Source: Tannerella sp.
GTDB lineage: Bacteria; Bacteroidota; Bacteroidia; Bacteroidales; Tannerellaceae
Direction: 5' to 3'
Assembly (NCBI GenBank): GCA_031288935.1
Contig: JAITQL010000139.1
Coordinates: forward strand, 1-12,184
Length of the DNA stretch: 12,184 nucleotides
Positions 5,423 to 12,184 of the stretch are shown in pieces. Each line of letters begins with the position of its first letter. Positions within the stretch are counted from its first letter, which is position 1. The translations under genes were made by a program, and so were the position numbers. The notes beneath the pieces are model-generated. The model was not told where the DNA came from, did not search any database, and saw nothing but the letters and a program-made list of their open reading frames with translations.

Positions 5423-8400
5423 TCAGTTCATCTGTACGCTGCTTTTTCCGCTTGTCGTTTTGACTACGCGCACTTGTACGGCGATGCGTTCCGTCATTTC
5501 GGCGACGTGAGAGATGATGCCGATTTTGCGTCCCTGTGTCTGCAGTCTCTCCAGCGCGTCCATGGCTACGCGCAACGTGTCGATGTCTAACGAACCGAAT
5601 CCTTCGTCTATAAACAGCGATTCCACTTTCATCCGGCTCGAGGAGAGCGCCGACAGACCCAGCGCGAGGGCTAAGGAAAGCAGAAAAGACTCGCCGCCCG
5701 AGAGCGAGTGTACCGTGCGGATCTCGCCCAGCATGTCCAGATCGACGACTTGCAGGGCGAGCGTGTCCGGAATGCGTTGCAGTTCGTATCGCGACGCAAG
5801 TTCCTGCAAGTGTTTGTTGGCGTACACCAGGAGAGCGTCGAGCGTATAGCCCTGCGCGATGGCCTTGAACTTCCATCCGTCGGCCGAGCCTAAGAGGGCA
5901 TTCAGCTTCTTCCAGTTTTCGGAAAGCTGCCGCTTTTCGCCCAGTTCTTTTCCGTAGCGAAGGATGCGTTTTTGATTTTCCCCGTGCCGGGCGAAGGTTA
6001 CCGTTATTTCGGTGAAGCGTTTCTGTCGCTGTTCGCCGGCTGCTGTTTGGGCGGATAATGCCTCGGCCAGGGTATGACGGGTCTCGCCGGGTTGCGGCTG
6101 AAGCGGCAGGGCGTGATGGGCGGCGAGGTTTTTCCTGCGTTCGTCCAGGGTGGCCTGTGTAACGGTCGCCTGTTCCTTCAACCGGTGCAGGTATTGCTTC
6201 TCGGTCTTGATCCAGGCGGCGCTTTTCGACAGCAAGGCAGCTAACTGTTCACCGGTGGCGATGTCCCCGGCGGCGTTTATCCAGTCTTCCATCTGTTTCT
6301 GCTGTGCGGCGCATCCGGCAGACAGCCGGTCGATTTCAGCCCGGATTTGCGTCATGGCGCCGTTGAGCGCTTCCTGCCGGGAGAGGATCTCCTGTCTGCG
6401 TTCCGTGGCGGCCTGCAGCTTTTCCGTCAGTTCCTTTTCGCGTTGCAGGCAGGACTGTTCCACCGCGTCGGCAGGCTGCCCGGCCAATGACTGACCGCGT
6501 TCGCGTTGCAGGCTTTTCAGCGCGGCCGCCCCGTCGTCGTACTTTTTCTTTTTCTCTTCCGCCAGACGGACTGCTTCCTGCAGGTTCTTTTGTTCGTTCT
6601 CGAGTACGGTCGTTTGATTGCTTGCCGTTTGCTGCGCCTCCGCCCGTTCGCGGGTACAGGTCTCCCACTGCCGGGCGAACTGGCGGAGCTTGTCCTGAAG
6701 GATGCCTTGCCGGAAGAGCGTTTGCCAGTCGGGTATGGTCGTCAGGTGGTTTGCCAGTTTCGCAAACAGATCGTCCAGATGCTTGCGGTCGCGTTCGAGC
6801 CATGCGGTCAGCTGCGTCAGACGTGTTTTTTGCATTTCCGTCCGGGCGATGTTTTTCTCGATTTTATCGGACACCCGACGTTTGTTCCGGTTTAACTCTT
6901 CTTCCTTCCATCTCTGTTCGCCGACGGCGCCCTGAACGGGATGGTGCATGCTGCCGCAGACCGGACAGGGCTCGCCGTCCTTCAGCCGGGCGCGCAGAGC
7001 GGCAATCTCGGCAGGCAGGGCGGCCTGGAGCTGTTCCAGTTCCAGTTCGAGTGTCCGGCGTTCGGCGTTTTGGGCATCCAGCAGGGTTTGACACTCCTTT
7101 GCCGCGGCCGCCTGTTCGTCGATCTGCCGCTGCGCAGTCTGCGCTTCGTCCAGCAGAACGATGATCAAGTCCATCCCGGGCATCATGGCCTGGTGTACGA
7201 TCCTTTTCCCGAACCACTGTTCATATCTCAGGAGGGCGCTTCTTGCATTTTCGATGTCTTTGGCAAGGGTCTGAAGGAGGTTTTCCGTTTTTTGTACAGC
7301 CTGCCGTGCCGTCTTCCATTCCTTTCCGGCTTCTTCCAGCCGGGAGAGCAGGCCTGTCAGCTGCACGTCCATGCTGCGGGCGCGAAGGATTTCCGGCCTC
7401 ATGCGTTCCCACTCCTCTCTCCAGAGCTTCAGTTTGTTTTCCAGCTGTTCATGGCTGCCGGAAATCTCCTTCAACCGGACGGCCATGCTTTCCTGTTCGC
7501 TTTTTTTCCTTGCCTCGCCGGCCAGATGTTCGTCCAGCTGTTTCCGGCCGTTTTGCAAGGCATTGTAGACATCGCGGATTTCCTGCGCGCGATCCAGCTG
7601 ATCCATGCAGGCATACCGGGGCGTCGCTGCAAGCATCTCCTGCCGCACCTCCGTCAGGCTGTTTTCCGCCTCCCGGATTTTTTCCCGCATCCTTTCGTCC
7701 TGCTCCATCCATTTCAGTTTTGTGTCCAATTCGCTCACGACGTTTTTCAATGCGTCCAACTCTTGGGCAACGGTTTCTTTTTCGGCCGCAAGCGCTGCGG
7801 TCTGCTCGTCGGTAAGCAGTTCAACCTCCTGGATTTTCTGCTGCAACAGCGTGTAGTCGTATTCAGCCTGTTTGCATTTTTCATAAATCGTCGTCGAAAT
7901 ACGCGAATACACTTCGATGCCGGTCAATTTTTCGAGCAGTGCGGCCTTTTCATGCTTGCCGGCCTTCAGAAACATGGCGAAATCGCCTTGTGCAAGCAAT
8001 ACGGAACGTGTGAACTGTTCGAACGTGAATCCGATCAGCGCCGAAATCCGGGACAGCAGTTCCCTTTTCTGTCCCGTCGCCTCCTCGCCGGTCGAAAGAT
8101 TTACCAGCCGCAGCGTACAGGGTCGCAGGGCGCCGTTGCTTCTGTTTCCGGCGCGATGCACCGACCACGTGGCGCGAAACCGGCTGCCTCCGAGCGAGAG
8201 AAAGTCTGCTTCGGCATACCCTTCGGATGCTCCGCGCCGCAAAATCGTACGGCTGTCCCTCTGGCCGATCGTCGTATCCCGGACATCCCTGATAACGCCT
8301 TCCCGCGCATTGTCGGCCTGGCTCAGGCGCGGCGTGTCGTCAAAAAGCGCCAGACAGAGCGCATCCAGAATCGTAGACTTGCCGGAGCCGGTCTGTCCCG

Positions 8401-8506
8401 TAATGGCGAAAATACCTGCCGACAGCAGCGGTTCGACAGTGAAATCCAGCGCAAACTCCGCTTCCAGCGAAGCAAGATTCTTTCCCCGTATGGCCAGTAT
8501 TTTCAT
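5423..8506 (-). CDS. sbcC: SbcC, Rad50-type ATPase of the SbcCD nuclease
   Basis: SbcC is the ATPase partner of the SbcD nuclease; the complex opens and degrades hairpins, long palindromes and blocked DNA ends. The 1027-residue protein has family length and order. The N-terminal ATPase half has Walker A GQTGSGKST (37-45) and Q-loop LLAQGDF (170-176). Two long charged coiled-coil arms (about 200-500 and 530-880) flank the zinc hook CPVC (514-517). The C-terminal half has signature LSGGE (935-939), Walker B LFIDEG (964-969), D-loop SLD and ISH (998-1000). No break or missing key residue was seen. The start is fixed by MKILAIRGKNLASLE, typical of SbcC, and by the 4-nt overlap with sbcD. Confidence 0.97.
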   Translation of the reverse strand: MKILAIRGKNLASLEAEFALDFTVEPLLSAGIFAITGQTGSGKSTILDALCLALFDDTPRLSQADNAREGVIRDVRDTTIGQRDSRTILRRGASEGYAEADFLSLGGSRFRATWSVHRAGNRSNGALRPCTLRLVNLSTGEEATGQKRELLSRISALIGFTFEQFTRSVLLAQGDFAMFLKAGKHEKAALLEKLTGIEVYSRISTTIYEKCKQAEYDYTLLQQKIQEVELLTDEQTAALAAEKETVAQELDALKNVVSELDTKLKWMEQDERMREKIREAENSLTEVRQEMLAATPRYACMDQLDRAQEIRDVYNALQNGRKQLDEHLAGEARKKSEQESMAVRLKEISGSHEQLENKLKLWREEWERMRPEILRARSMDVQLTGLLSRLEEAGKEWKTARQAVQKTENLLQTLAKDIENARSALLRYEQWFGKRIVHQAMMPGMDLIIVLLDEAQTAQRQIDEQAAAAKECQTLLDAQNAERRTLELELEQLQAALPAEIAALRARLKDGEPCPVCGSMHHPVQGAVGEQRWKEEELNRNKRRVSDKIEKNIARTEMQKTRLTQLTAWLERDRKHLDDLFAKLANHLTTIPDWQTLFRQGILQDKLRQFARQWETCTRERAEAQQTASNQTTVLENEQKNLQEAVRLAEEKKKKYDDGAAALKSLQRERGQSLAGQPADAVEQSCLQREKELTEKLQAATERRQEILSRQEALNGAMTQIRAEIDRLSAGCAAQQKQMEDWINAAGDIATGEQLAALLSKSAAWIKTEKQYLHRLKEQATVTQATLDERRKNLAAHHALPLQPQPGETRHTLAEALSAQTAAGEQRQKRFTEITVTFARHGENQKRILRYGKELGEKRQLSENWKKLNALLGSADGWKFKAIAQGYTLDALLVYANKHLQELASRYELQRIPDTLALQVVDLDMLGEIRTVHSLSGGESFLLSLALALGLSALSSSRMKVESLFIDEGFGSLDIDTLRVAMDALERLQTQGRKIGIISHVAEMTERIAVQVRVVKTTSGKSSVQMN

Positions 8507-9702
8507 ACGCCCTCCTCCTGCATGACCGTTTGTAGAAGTTTCCGCATCTCGTCGGGCATTTCTTCTCCGCCGAAGCGTCGTTTGAAAACATCCGCCGCCA
8601 TGTCCATCGGATGAATGGTCTGCAACTGTTCATAAGTGATGGTGTTCATTTCATGGCTGCCTTTCGGCATGACGGCGGCGATACGCGCCAGACGCACGGA
8701 CTTGCGTTGCAACGCCTCCTCGATGCGATGCCGGAGCGAGGGTTCGGGTTCCGTTATCAGCACGTTTATTTGCAGGTAGGGTGATCCGGCCGTCACCTCT
8801 CCGTCGGGAAGCAGCTCAACCGCCTTCAGCACGTCGGCCAGGGGCGCCGGCGCCGGCGGGACGCTCAGCAGGGCGGCGAGCGGAGGCATTTCAAGAAGTT
8901 CAACGGTTGTTTCCCCGTTCCGTATCTCTACCAGCGTAACGCCCTGTTTATAGTTTTTCTCGCTGAACGACATCGGCAACGGCGAACCGGCATAGCGCAC
9001 GTTTTCGCGTTGCGCGACGCGCTGCGCCCGATGCAGGTGTCCCAGGGCCGTATAGGCGATTTCAGGCGCAAACGACTCCGGACGGACACATTCCAGTCCG
9101 CCGATCATGGTGCGCTCCGAGCGGTCGTTTTCAGAAACGATGGAACCGCTTGCCTGCAAATGTCCCATCGCGACGACCGGTTTTGTCTTGTCGGGGACAG
9201 CCCCGTACAACGCCCGATACATCTTTTCCACGCCCTGCGCATAATCGGCCGCTTCGGGATAATCGCCCTGCCGCAGGTAAGGCGCCGCCATGCACCAGGC
9301 AGCCACTTCCTCCCCTTCCAGCAGCGGCACCAGCAGACCGGCGCAGTCTATCTCGCCCTCCGGCGTCCTCTTTACGGAGCCGCGGATGTGGATGCGCATC
9401 GCTTCCAGCAGGGGATTGGGCGCCTCGAGGCGAGCAGCCGAGTCGTGATTGCCGGCAATGATCACGATTTGCAGCGGCGGGTGTTCGCGGGTCGCTTCGT
9501 GCAGGAATTGATAGAACATCCGCTGAGCTTCCGCGGAAGGATTGGGACTGTCAAACACGTCGCCCGCAATTAGCAGCGCGTCTACGTTCAGGGCCTTGAT
9601 CCGGGACTTGAGCCAAGTCAGAAAATAGACGTGTTCCGCCTTGCGGTCATACTCGAAAAACGTTTGTCCCAGGTGCCAGTCGGCCGTGTGAAGAAATTTC
9701 AT
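8503..9702 (-). CDS. sbcD: SbcD, Mre11-type nuclease of the SbcCD complex
   Basis: SbcD is the metal-dependent phosphoesterase that cuts DNA in the SbcCD complex. The 399-residue protein carries the expected motifs in order: D8-x-H10 (TADWHLG), AGDVFD (46-51), AGNHD (83-87), GH with H181, and GHLH (221-224), which together bind two metal ions. PLPMSFSE (241-248) is a typical SbcD segment after the catalytic domain, and the C-terminal ~110 residues would form the capping and SbcC-binding part. It starts 27 nt after the cls stop and its TGA overlaps the sbcC ATG by 4 nt (ATGA), indicating coupled translation. No strong Shine-Dalgarno is seen before its own ATG. Confidence 0.97.
   Translation of the reverse strand: MKFLHTADWHLGQTFFEYDRKAEHVYFLTWLKSRIKALNVDALLIAGDVFDSPNPSAEAQRMFYQFLHEATREHPPLQIVIIAGNHDSAARLEAPNPLLEAMRIHIRGSVKRTPEGEIDCAGLLVPLLEGEEVAAWCMAAPYLRQGDYPEAADYAQGVEKMYRALYGAVPDKTKPVVAMGHLQASGSIVSENDRSERTMIGGLECVRPESFAPEIAYTALGHLHRAQRVAQRENVRYAGSPLPMSFSEKNYKQGVTLVEIRNGETTVELLEMPPLAALLSVPPAPAPLADVLKAVELLPDGEVTAGSPYLQINVLITEPEPSLRHRIEEALQRKSVRLARIAAVMPKGSHEMNTITYEQLQTIHPMDMAADVFKRRFGGEEMPDEMRKLLQTVMQEEGV
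8511..8519 (-). promoter_or_regulatory. Strong Shine-Dalgarno for sbcC inside sbcD
   Basis: On the minus strand AGGAGGAGG ends 4 nt before the sbcC ATG, within the last codons of sbcD. Such a perfect site is unusual here, as most genes in the window lack one. It supports the chosen sbcC start and reinitiation after sbcD, though it also encodes the Glu-rich SbcD tail and may partly be chance. Confidence 0.6.
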
Positions 9703-9729
9703 TGTAAGGGTCTGTTTATGTAAAAGGAT

Positions 9730-11163
9730 TCAGAGCAGCGGCGAAAACAGCCGCATGAATGATTCGGCAAGCCGTTTCGGGAGCGGACGTCTCAGCCAGC
9801 GTGCCGGCGACAGCTGGTCGCAATGATTCGCCAGATCGTCCATGAACATCGCCTTCATCTGCCGGGCAAAGGCCTGCTGATATACGAACGCATTGACCTC
9901 GAAGTTGTGCTCAAAACTGCGGAAGTCAAAATTGGCCGACCCGATGCAGGACAGCGCATCGTCCGTCACCAGCAGCTTGGAATGTAAAAACCCCGACCGG
10001 TAGAAATATACCTTCACGCCGGCGCGCACCATGTCGTCCAGAAAAGAAAGCGAGGCCATGTGCGCGGTGCGCGTGTCGGAGCGTTCGGGAATCATCAGGC
10101 GCACGTCCACCCCTCCCAGCGCCATCATCTGCAGGGCTTGGTTCAAGTCCTCCGTCGGCAGGAAATAAGGCGTCTGGATGTAGAGGTATTTCTTTGCGTT
10201 GAGGACGCAGAAAAGAATCGCCTGCACCAGCGTGCGCCACTGTCCCGTCGGGCCGCTGGTCGCAATCTGAAGGATGTTGTTGCTGTAAATCTTTTCCGAC
10301 GGATAATATTCCTTGCCCTTGACCAGCTGTTTGCTGATCACGTACCAGTCGATCAGGAAGGCCGACTGCAGTCCGTGAACGCCCTTGCCGACGAGCTTGA
10401 AATGCGTGTCCCGCCACGTTCCGAAGGTGGAGCCGTGGAGGTAGCGGTCGGCGATGTTCATGCCTCCCATAAAACCGACCTTGCCGTCTATCACCACAAT
10501 CTTCCGGTGGTTCCGGTAGTTCACCTTGCTGGTGAGCACCGGGAAGGCCACCCTCAGAAAGGGATAGATTTCGATGCCGGCCTGCCGCATCCCGCGAAAG
10601 AATTTCTTGCGAACGTTCCAGCTCCCGACGTCGTCATAGATAACACGTATCTTTACGCCCTCCTCCGCCTTGCGTATCAGCGCCGCCCGGACGCGCTGCC
10701 CGATTTCGTCGTCGCCGAAGATATAGTATTGCAGGTGGACATGATGCCGGGCGCGGCCGATCTCCTCCAGCAACGCCTCGAACTTGTCCCGCCCGTTGGT
10801 GTAGTACGACAGCTCGCTGCCGTAAAGCAGCGGATTGCGGTGATTCCGGTTCAGAAGATTGACCAAGGGCTGATACGCCGGTTCGACGACGCACTGGTCC
10901 TGTACCAGGTGATTGGTGTGCAGCGGCCTCATGATACGCTTGTAGGTGCGTCGGGAAATGATGCGTTGCCGCCGGTTGTCCTGTCCGAAGACAAAATAGA
11001 AAACCAGCCCGATTCCCGGCAGAAACAAAAGAACAATCACCCAGGGAATAGTTTTCAGCGGATTCCGGTTTTCCAGCATGACGACAATGATCAAACTCAT
11101 GATGGAGATTGAATACAAAGCGAACAGCGTTAAACCGACAATCGTGCTTATCTGTATATTCAT
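9730..11163 (-). CDS. cls: Cardiolipin synthase (phospholipase D family)
   Basis: The enzyme joins phosphatidyl groups to form cardiolipin at the inner membrane. From the ATG at 11163 it has 477 residues, the usual length. Two N-terminal membrane helices (about 8-29 and 37-59) anchor it. Two HKD motifs follow: H219-R-K221 with D226 (HRKIVVID) and H394-S-K396 with D401 (HSKLLVTD), each followed by a glycine/serine-asparagine element (GGMNIAD, GSANFDF). The frame extends to a TTG at 11238, but that stretch overlaps the predicted promoter, so I reject it. The ATG at 11169 (MFMNIQIS) is an equally possible start. It is the first gene of a likely cls-sbcD-sbcC unit. Confidence 0.95.
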   Translation of the reverse strand: MNIQISTIVGLTLFALYSISIMSLIIVVMLENRNPLKTIPWVIVLLFLPGIGLVFYFVFGQDNRRQRIISRRTYKRIMRPLHTNHLVQDQCVVEPAYQPLVNLLNRNHRNPLLYGSELSYYTNGRDKFEALLEEIGRARHHVHLQYYIFGDDEIGQRVRAALIRKAEEGVKIRVIYDDVGSWNVRKKFFRGMRQAGIEIYPFLRVAFPVLTSKVNYRNHRKIVVIDGKVGFMGGMNIADRYLHGSTFGTWRDTHFKLVGKGVHGLQSAFLIDWYVISKQLVKGKEYYPSEKIYSNNILQIATSGPTGQWRTLVQAILFCVLNAKKYLYIQTPYFLPTEDLNQALQMMALGGVDVRLMIPERSDTRTAHMASLSFLDDMVRAGVKVYFYRSGFLHSKLLVTDDALSCIGSANFDFRSFEHNFEVNAFVYQQAFARQMKAMFMDDLANHCDQLSPARWLRRPLPKRLAESFMRLFSPLL

Positions 11164-11189
11164 GAACATAACCGTGACGTTTGATGCGG

Positions 11190-11221
11190 TAAAAGTACGG
11201 CTTTCCCGTGTGAAATGCAAA
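11190..11221 (-). promoter_or_regulatory. Promoter for cls-sbcD-sbcC
   Basis: On the minus strand TTTG (11218-11221) is followed after exactly 20 nt by TACTTTTA (11190-11197), which matches TAnnTTTG except at the last base. Transcription would start near 11183, 14-20 nt before the candidate ATGs at 11169 and 11163. It decides against the upstream TTG start. Confidence 0.6.
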
Positions 11222-11231
11222 TACAGGGAAA

Positions 11232-11283
11232 GATTCAAAAATTCAAGGATTCAAGGATTCAAAAATTCAAAGATTCAAAGATT
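11232..11283. repeat. 8-bp tandem repeat array, ATTCAAAG type
   Basis: About six head-to-tail units of ATTCAAAG/ATTCAAGG/ATTCAAAA lie directly upstream of the cls promoter, followed by CATTCTCCATTCCCCATTCCCC. The array is the reverse complement of the TTTGAATC-type arrays at 11964-11995 and resembles the TTGAATnT tails near 115-150 and 266-298. Confidence 0.75.
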
Positions 11284-11379
11284 CATTCTCCATTCCCCAT
11301 TCCCCGGATTGTTTCACTGTGTTTGCAAGGACGGGGTACGGTGTTTCATTCAGGATAGCTGTTAGCGTATGGCAAACCG

Positions 11380-11435
11380 CGTGTGCCGGAAACCCTCGCT
11401 CCCCTCTCTTGTGGAGAGGGGCCGGGGGAGAGGTG
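11380..11435. repeat. 56-bp direct repeat, copy A
   Basis: The unit runs from CGTGTGCCGGAAACC to GGGGGAGAGGTG and contains the hairpin CCCCTCTC-ttgtg-GAGAGGGG (11401-11421). Copy B at 11867-11922 is identical except for one base (CCCTCGCT here, CCCCCGCT there). Such CCCCTCTC/GAGAGGGG hairpins are, from memory, widespread intergenic repeats in several phyla. Confidence 0.85.
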
Positions 11436-11696
11436 AATGGCGGCGCGGCCATTGCCCAAACAACCGCCCGTCCCCGCAAACGGCGGAAGGGCAACGCCCT
11501 TTAAGCAGTAGCACAGGGCAACGCCCTGTGTATGTTGGTGCGACGATGGCCAAGCCCTGAAAGGGCGCGAGCAGTTATGAAACCGGGCTTGCGTCCTTTC
11601 AGGGCTTCGGTCGTTGGCCGACGGGTTCACAGGGCAACGCCTTTCCGCCGTTTGCGGGGACGGACGGTTGTACGGGCAATGGTCGCGCCGCCATTC
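11435..11696. repeat. 262-bp degenerate long inverted repeat
   Basis: The outer arms 11435-11490 and 11641-11696 are reverse complements at 51 of 56 positions. Inside, AAGCCCTGAAAGG (11552-11564) matches CCTTTCAGGGCTT (11595-11607) exactly in inverted orientation. AGGGCAACGCC-type blocks recur at about 11488, 11517 and 11630. The centre is near 11575. There is no credible protein-coding frame, so a non-autonomous palindromic element is the best description. Confidence 0.8.
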
Positions 11697-11708
11697 CGTG
11701 AGGAATGG
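11691..11708. repeat. Short perfect hairpin
   Basis: CCATTCC pairs with GGAATGG around the GTGA loop. It sits at the right border of the long inverted repeat and may be part of the neighbouring repeat. Confidence 0.5.
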
Positions 11709-11709
11709 G

Positions 11710-11794
11710 AGTTCGGTAGAAATAATCGGCGCCCGTTGATGTTGCATCCCGTACGGAATGCGAGAGGGCAGGCAGAACGGTTTTCTACCGAACT
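11710..11794. repeat. Inverted repeat with nested small palindromes
   Basis: AGTTCGGTAGAAA (11710-11722) is exactly reverse-complementary to TTTCTACCGAACT (11782-11794). Between them, GTTGATGTTGCATCCC is the inverted counterpart of the repeat at 451-476, followed by a near-palindrome GCATCCCGTACGGAATGC. CATCCC-cga-GGGATG follows just outside, at 11797-11811. Confidence 0.7.
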
Positions 11795-11811
11795 GCCATC
11801 CCCGACGGGAT

Positions 11812-11865
11812 GAATGGAGAATTGAGAATGACGGGGCGCGGCATTTCATTCTCAATTCTCCATTC
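11812..11865. repeat. Perfect 19-bp inverted repeat
   Basis: GAATGGAGAATTGAGAATG (11812-11830) is exactly reverse-complementary to 11847-11865, with a 16-nt GC-rich loop. No U-tract follows and no gene ends here, so I call it a repeat rather than a terminator. Confidence 0.75.
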
Positions 11866-11866
11866 C

Positions 11867-11922
11867 CGTGTGCCGGAAACCCCCGCTCCCCTCTCTTGTG
11901 GAGAGGGGCCGGGGGAGAGGTG
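11867..11922. repeat. 56-bp direct repeat, copy B
   Basis: It matches copy A (11380-11435) at 55 of 56 positions, in the same orientation, and contains the same CCCCTCTC/GAGAGGGG hairpin. The two copies bracket the long inverted repeat and its neighbours. Confidence 0.85.
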
Positions 11923-11932
11923 GAGGCGCCCT

Positions 11933-11963
11933 TGCGTTGAAATCCCCTTCATCTGCGTGAAAC
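11933..11963. repeat. Fragment of the fold-back repeat family
   Basis: The stretch matches 85-115 of the first fold-back unit at 29 of 31 positions in direct orientation. Because the unit is palindromic, 11951-11968 also equals the exact reverse complement of 10-27. It shows that the 5' repeat is dispersed. Confidence 0.75.
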
Positions 11964-12003
11964 GAATCTTTGAATCTTTGAATCTTTGAATCTTTTTTTT
12001 TTT
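11964..12003. repeat. GAATCTTT x4 array ending in an 11-T run
   Basis: Four perfect 8-bp units (11964-11995) run into eleven consecutive T (11993-12003). A run of eight A follows at 12007-12014. These slippage-prone tracts sit where the -33 region and spacer of the next promoter would be. Confidence 0.8.
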
Positions 12004-12018
12004 ACGAAAAAAAACGCT

Positions 12019-12026
12019 TATCTTTG
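12019..12026 (+). promoter_or_regulatory. -7 element for the 3' partial gene
   Basis: TATCTTTG is an exact TAnnTTTG match, followed by CGCCCG, with an expected start near 12033 and about 23 nt of leader before the ATG at 12056. The -33 position falls in or beside the T-run, with no distinct TTTG. Confidence 0.7.
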
Positions 12027-12055
12027 CGCCCGACATTTCAAAAGCTTTATTAAAG

Positions 12056-12184
12056 ATGCAAGGATCAACCGCTTTTCACAACGCCGCCTGCGGGCTGTCG
12101 CTGCATGTACCGTCATCCGGCCATGTTGCGCCGGCGCATGTCCTGCCTTTGCTGACCGGCGCACGTCCGCTGCACGCGGCGGCG
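12056..12184 (+). CDS. Unidentified protein, N-terminal part only
   Basis: The frame is open from the ATG at 12056 to the window edge (43 codons, no stop), beginning MQGSTAFHNAACGLSLHV. It lies a sensible distance downstream of a strong -7 element, and its high-GC codons resemble the other genes. It is too short to assign a family: I see no signal peptide or recognised motif in these residues, which are rich in Ala, His, Leu and Pro. No function is proposed. Confidence 0.55.
   Translation, partial: MQGSTAFHNAACGLSLHVPSSGHVAPAHVLPLLTGARPLHAAA

Noticed and set aside
6941..8614. Long plus-strand open frame of 557 codons
   Set aside because: It lies antisense to sbcC and the end of sbcD, both of which have full family motifs; its translation shows no domain, and long antisense frames are expected in GC-rich genes.
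10060..11112. Plus-strand open frame of 350 codons
   Set aside because: It is antisense to cls, which carries both HKD motifs in the right order; the plus-strand translation has no recognisable family pattern.
11164..11238. Upstream TTG start for cardiolipin synthase
   Set aside because: It lies upstream of the likely -7 and -33 elements and begins in the 8-bp repeat array; the ATGs at 11169 and 11163 fit better.
11346..11855. Minus-strand open frame of 169 codons in the repeat block
   Set aside because: It is made entirely of inverted and direct repeats, with no promoter and no domain; such frames across repeats are usually spurious.
11380..11922. Insertion sequence bounded by the 56-bp direct repeats
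   Set aside because: No transposase frame lies between the copies, and each copy is a self-contained hairpin repeat rather than an IS terminus; independent repeat copies are simpler.

Overview
The window looks like chromosomal DNA from a Bacteroidota, most likely a Bacteroidales. The main evidence is repeated matches to the Bacteroidota -7 promoter element TAnnTTTG ahead of genes (TATATTTG at 1366, TATCTTTG at 2427 and 12019, and others on the minus strand). Shine-Dalgarno sequences are mostly weak, and 8-bp TTTGAATC-type intergenic repeats are typical of this phylum. The moderately high GC of the genes fits a GC-richer member of the order. I cannot name a genus with confidence.

Layout: positions 1-540 are a non-coding block of repeats: two ~150-bp fold-back units in tandem, short palindromes and a strong hairpin. 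A minus-strand superoxide dismutase gene (600-1175) and a plus-strand PaaI-type hotdog thioesterase gene (1400-1879) diverge from a shared control region with a -7 element on each side. A gene-poor stretch leads to a tRNA with anticodon CAT (2471-2544) that has its own promoter and terminator-like hairpin. From 2741 to 11163 everything is on the minus strand, in two transcription blocks. The upstream block is cls-sbcD-sbcC (cardiolipin synthase, then the Mre11/Rad50-type nuclease and ATPase, with sbcD and sbcC overlapping by 4 nt). After a ~190-bp gap with its own -7 element comes a two-gene unit: a Tat-signal DUF362 protein whose stop codon directly abuts the ATG of a six-cluster membrane polyferredoxin. 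Positions 11232-12003 are a second dense non-coding repeat block. It ends at a promoter and the first 43 codons of a plus-strand gene cut by the window edge.

Functional reading: SOD handles superoxide and SbcCD processes DNA ends and hairpins. Cls makes cardiolipin. The DUF362/polyferredoxin pair looks like an envelope electron-transfer module whose substrate is unknown. That pair is the least characterised protein system here. The most unusual DNA structure is the set of related palindromic repeats found at both ends of the window.
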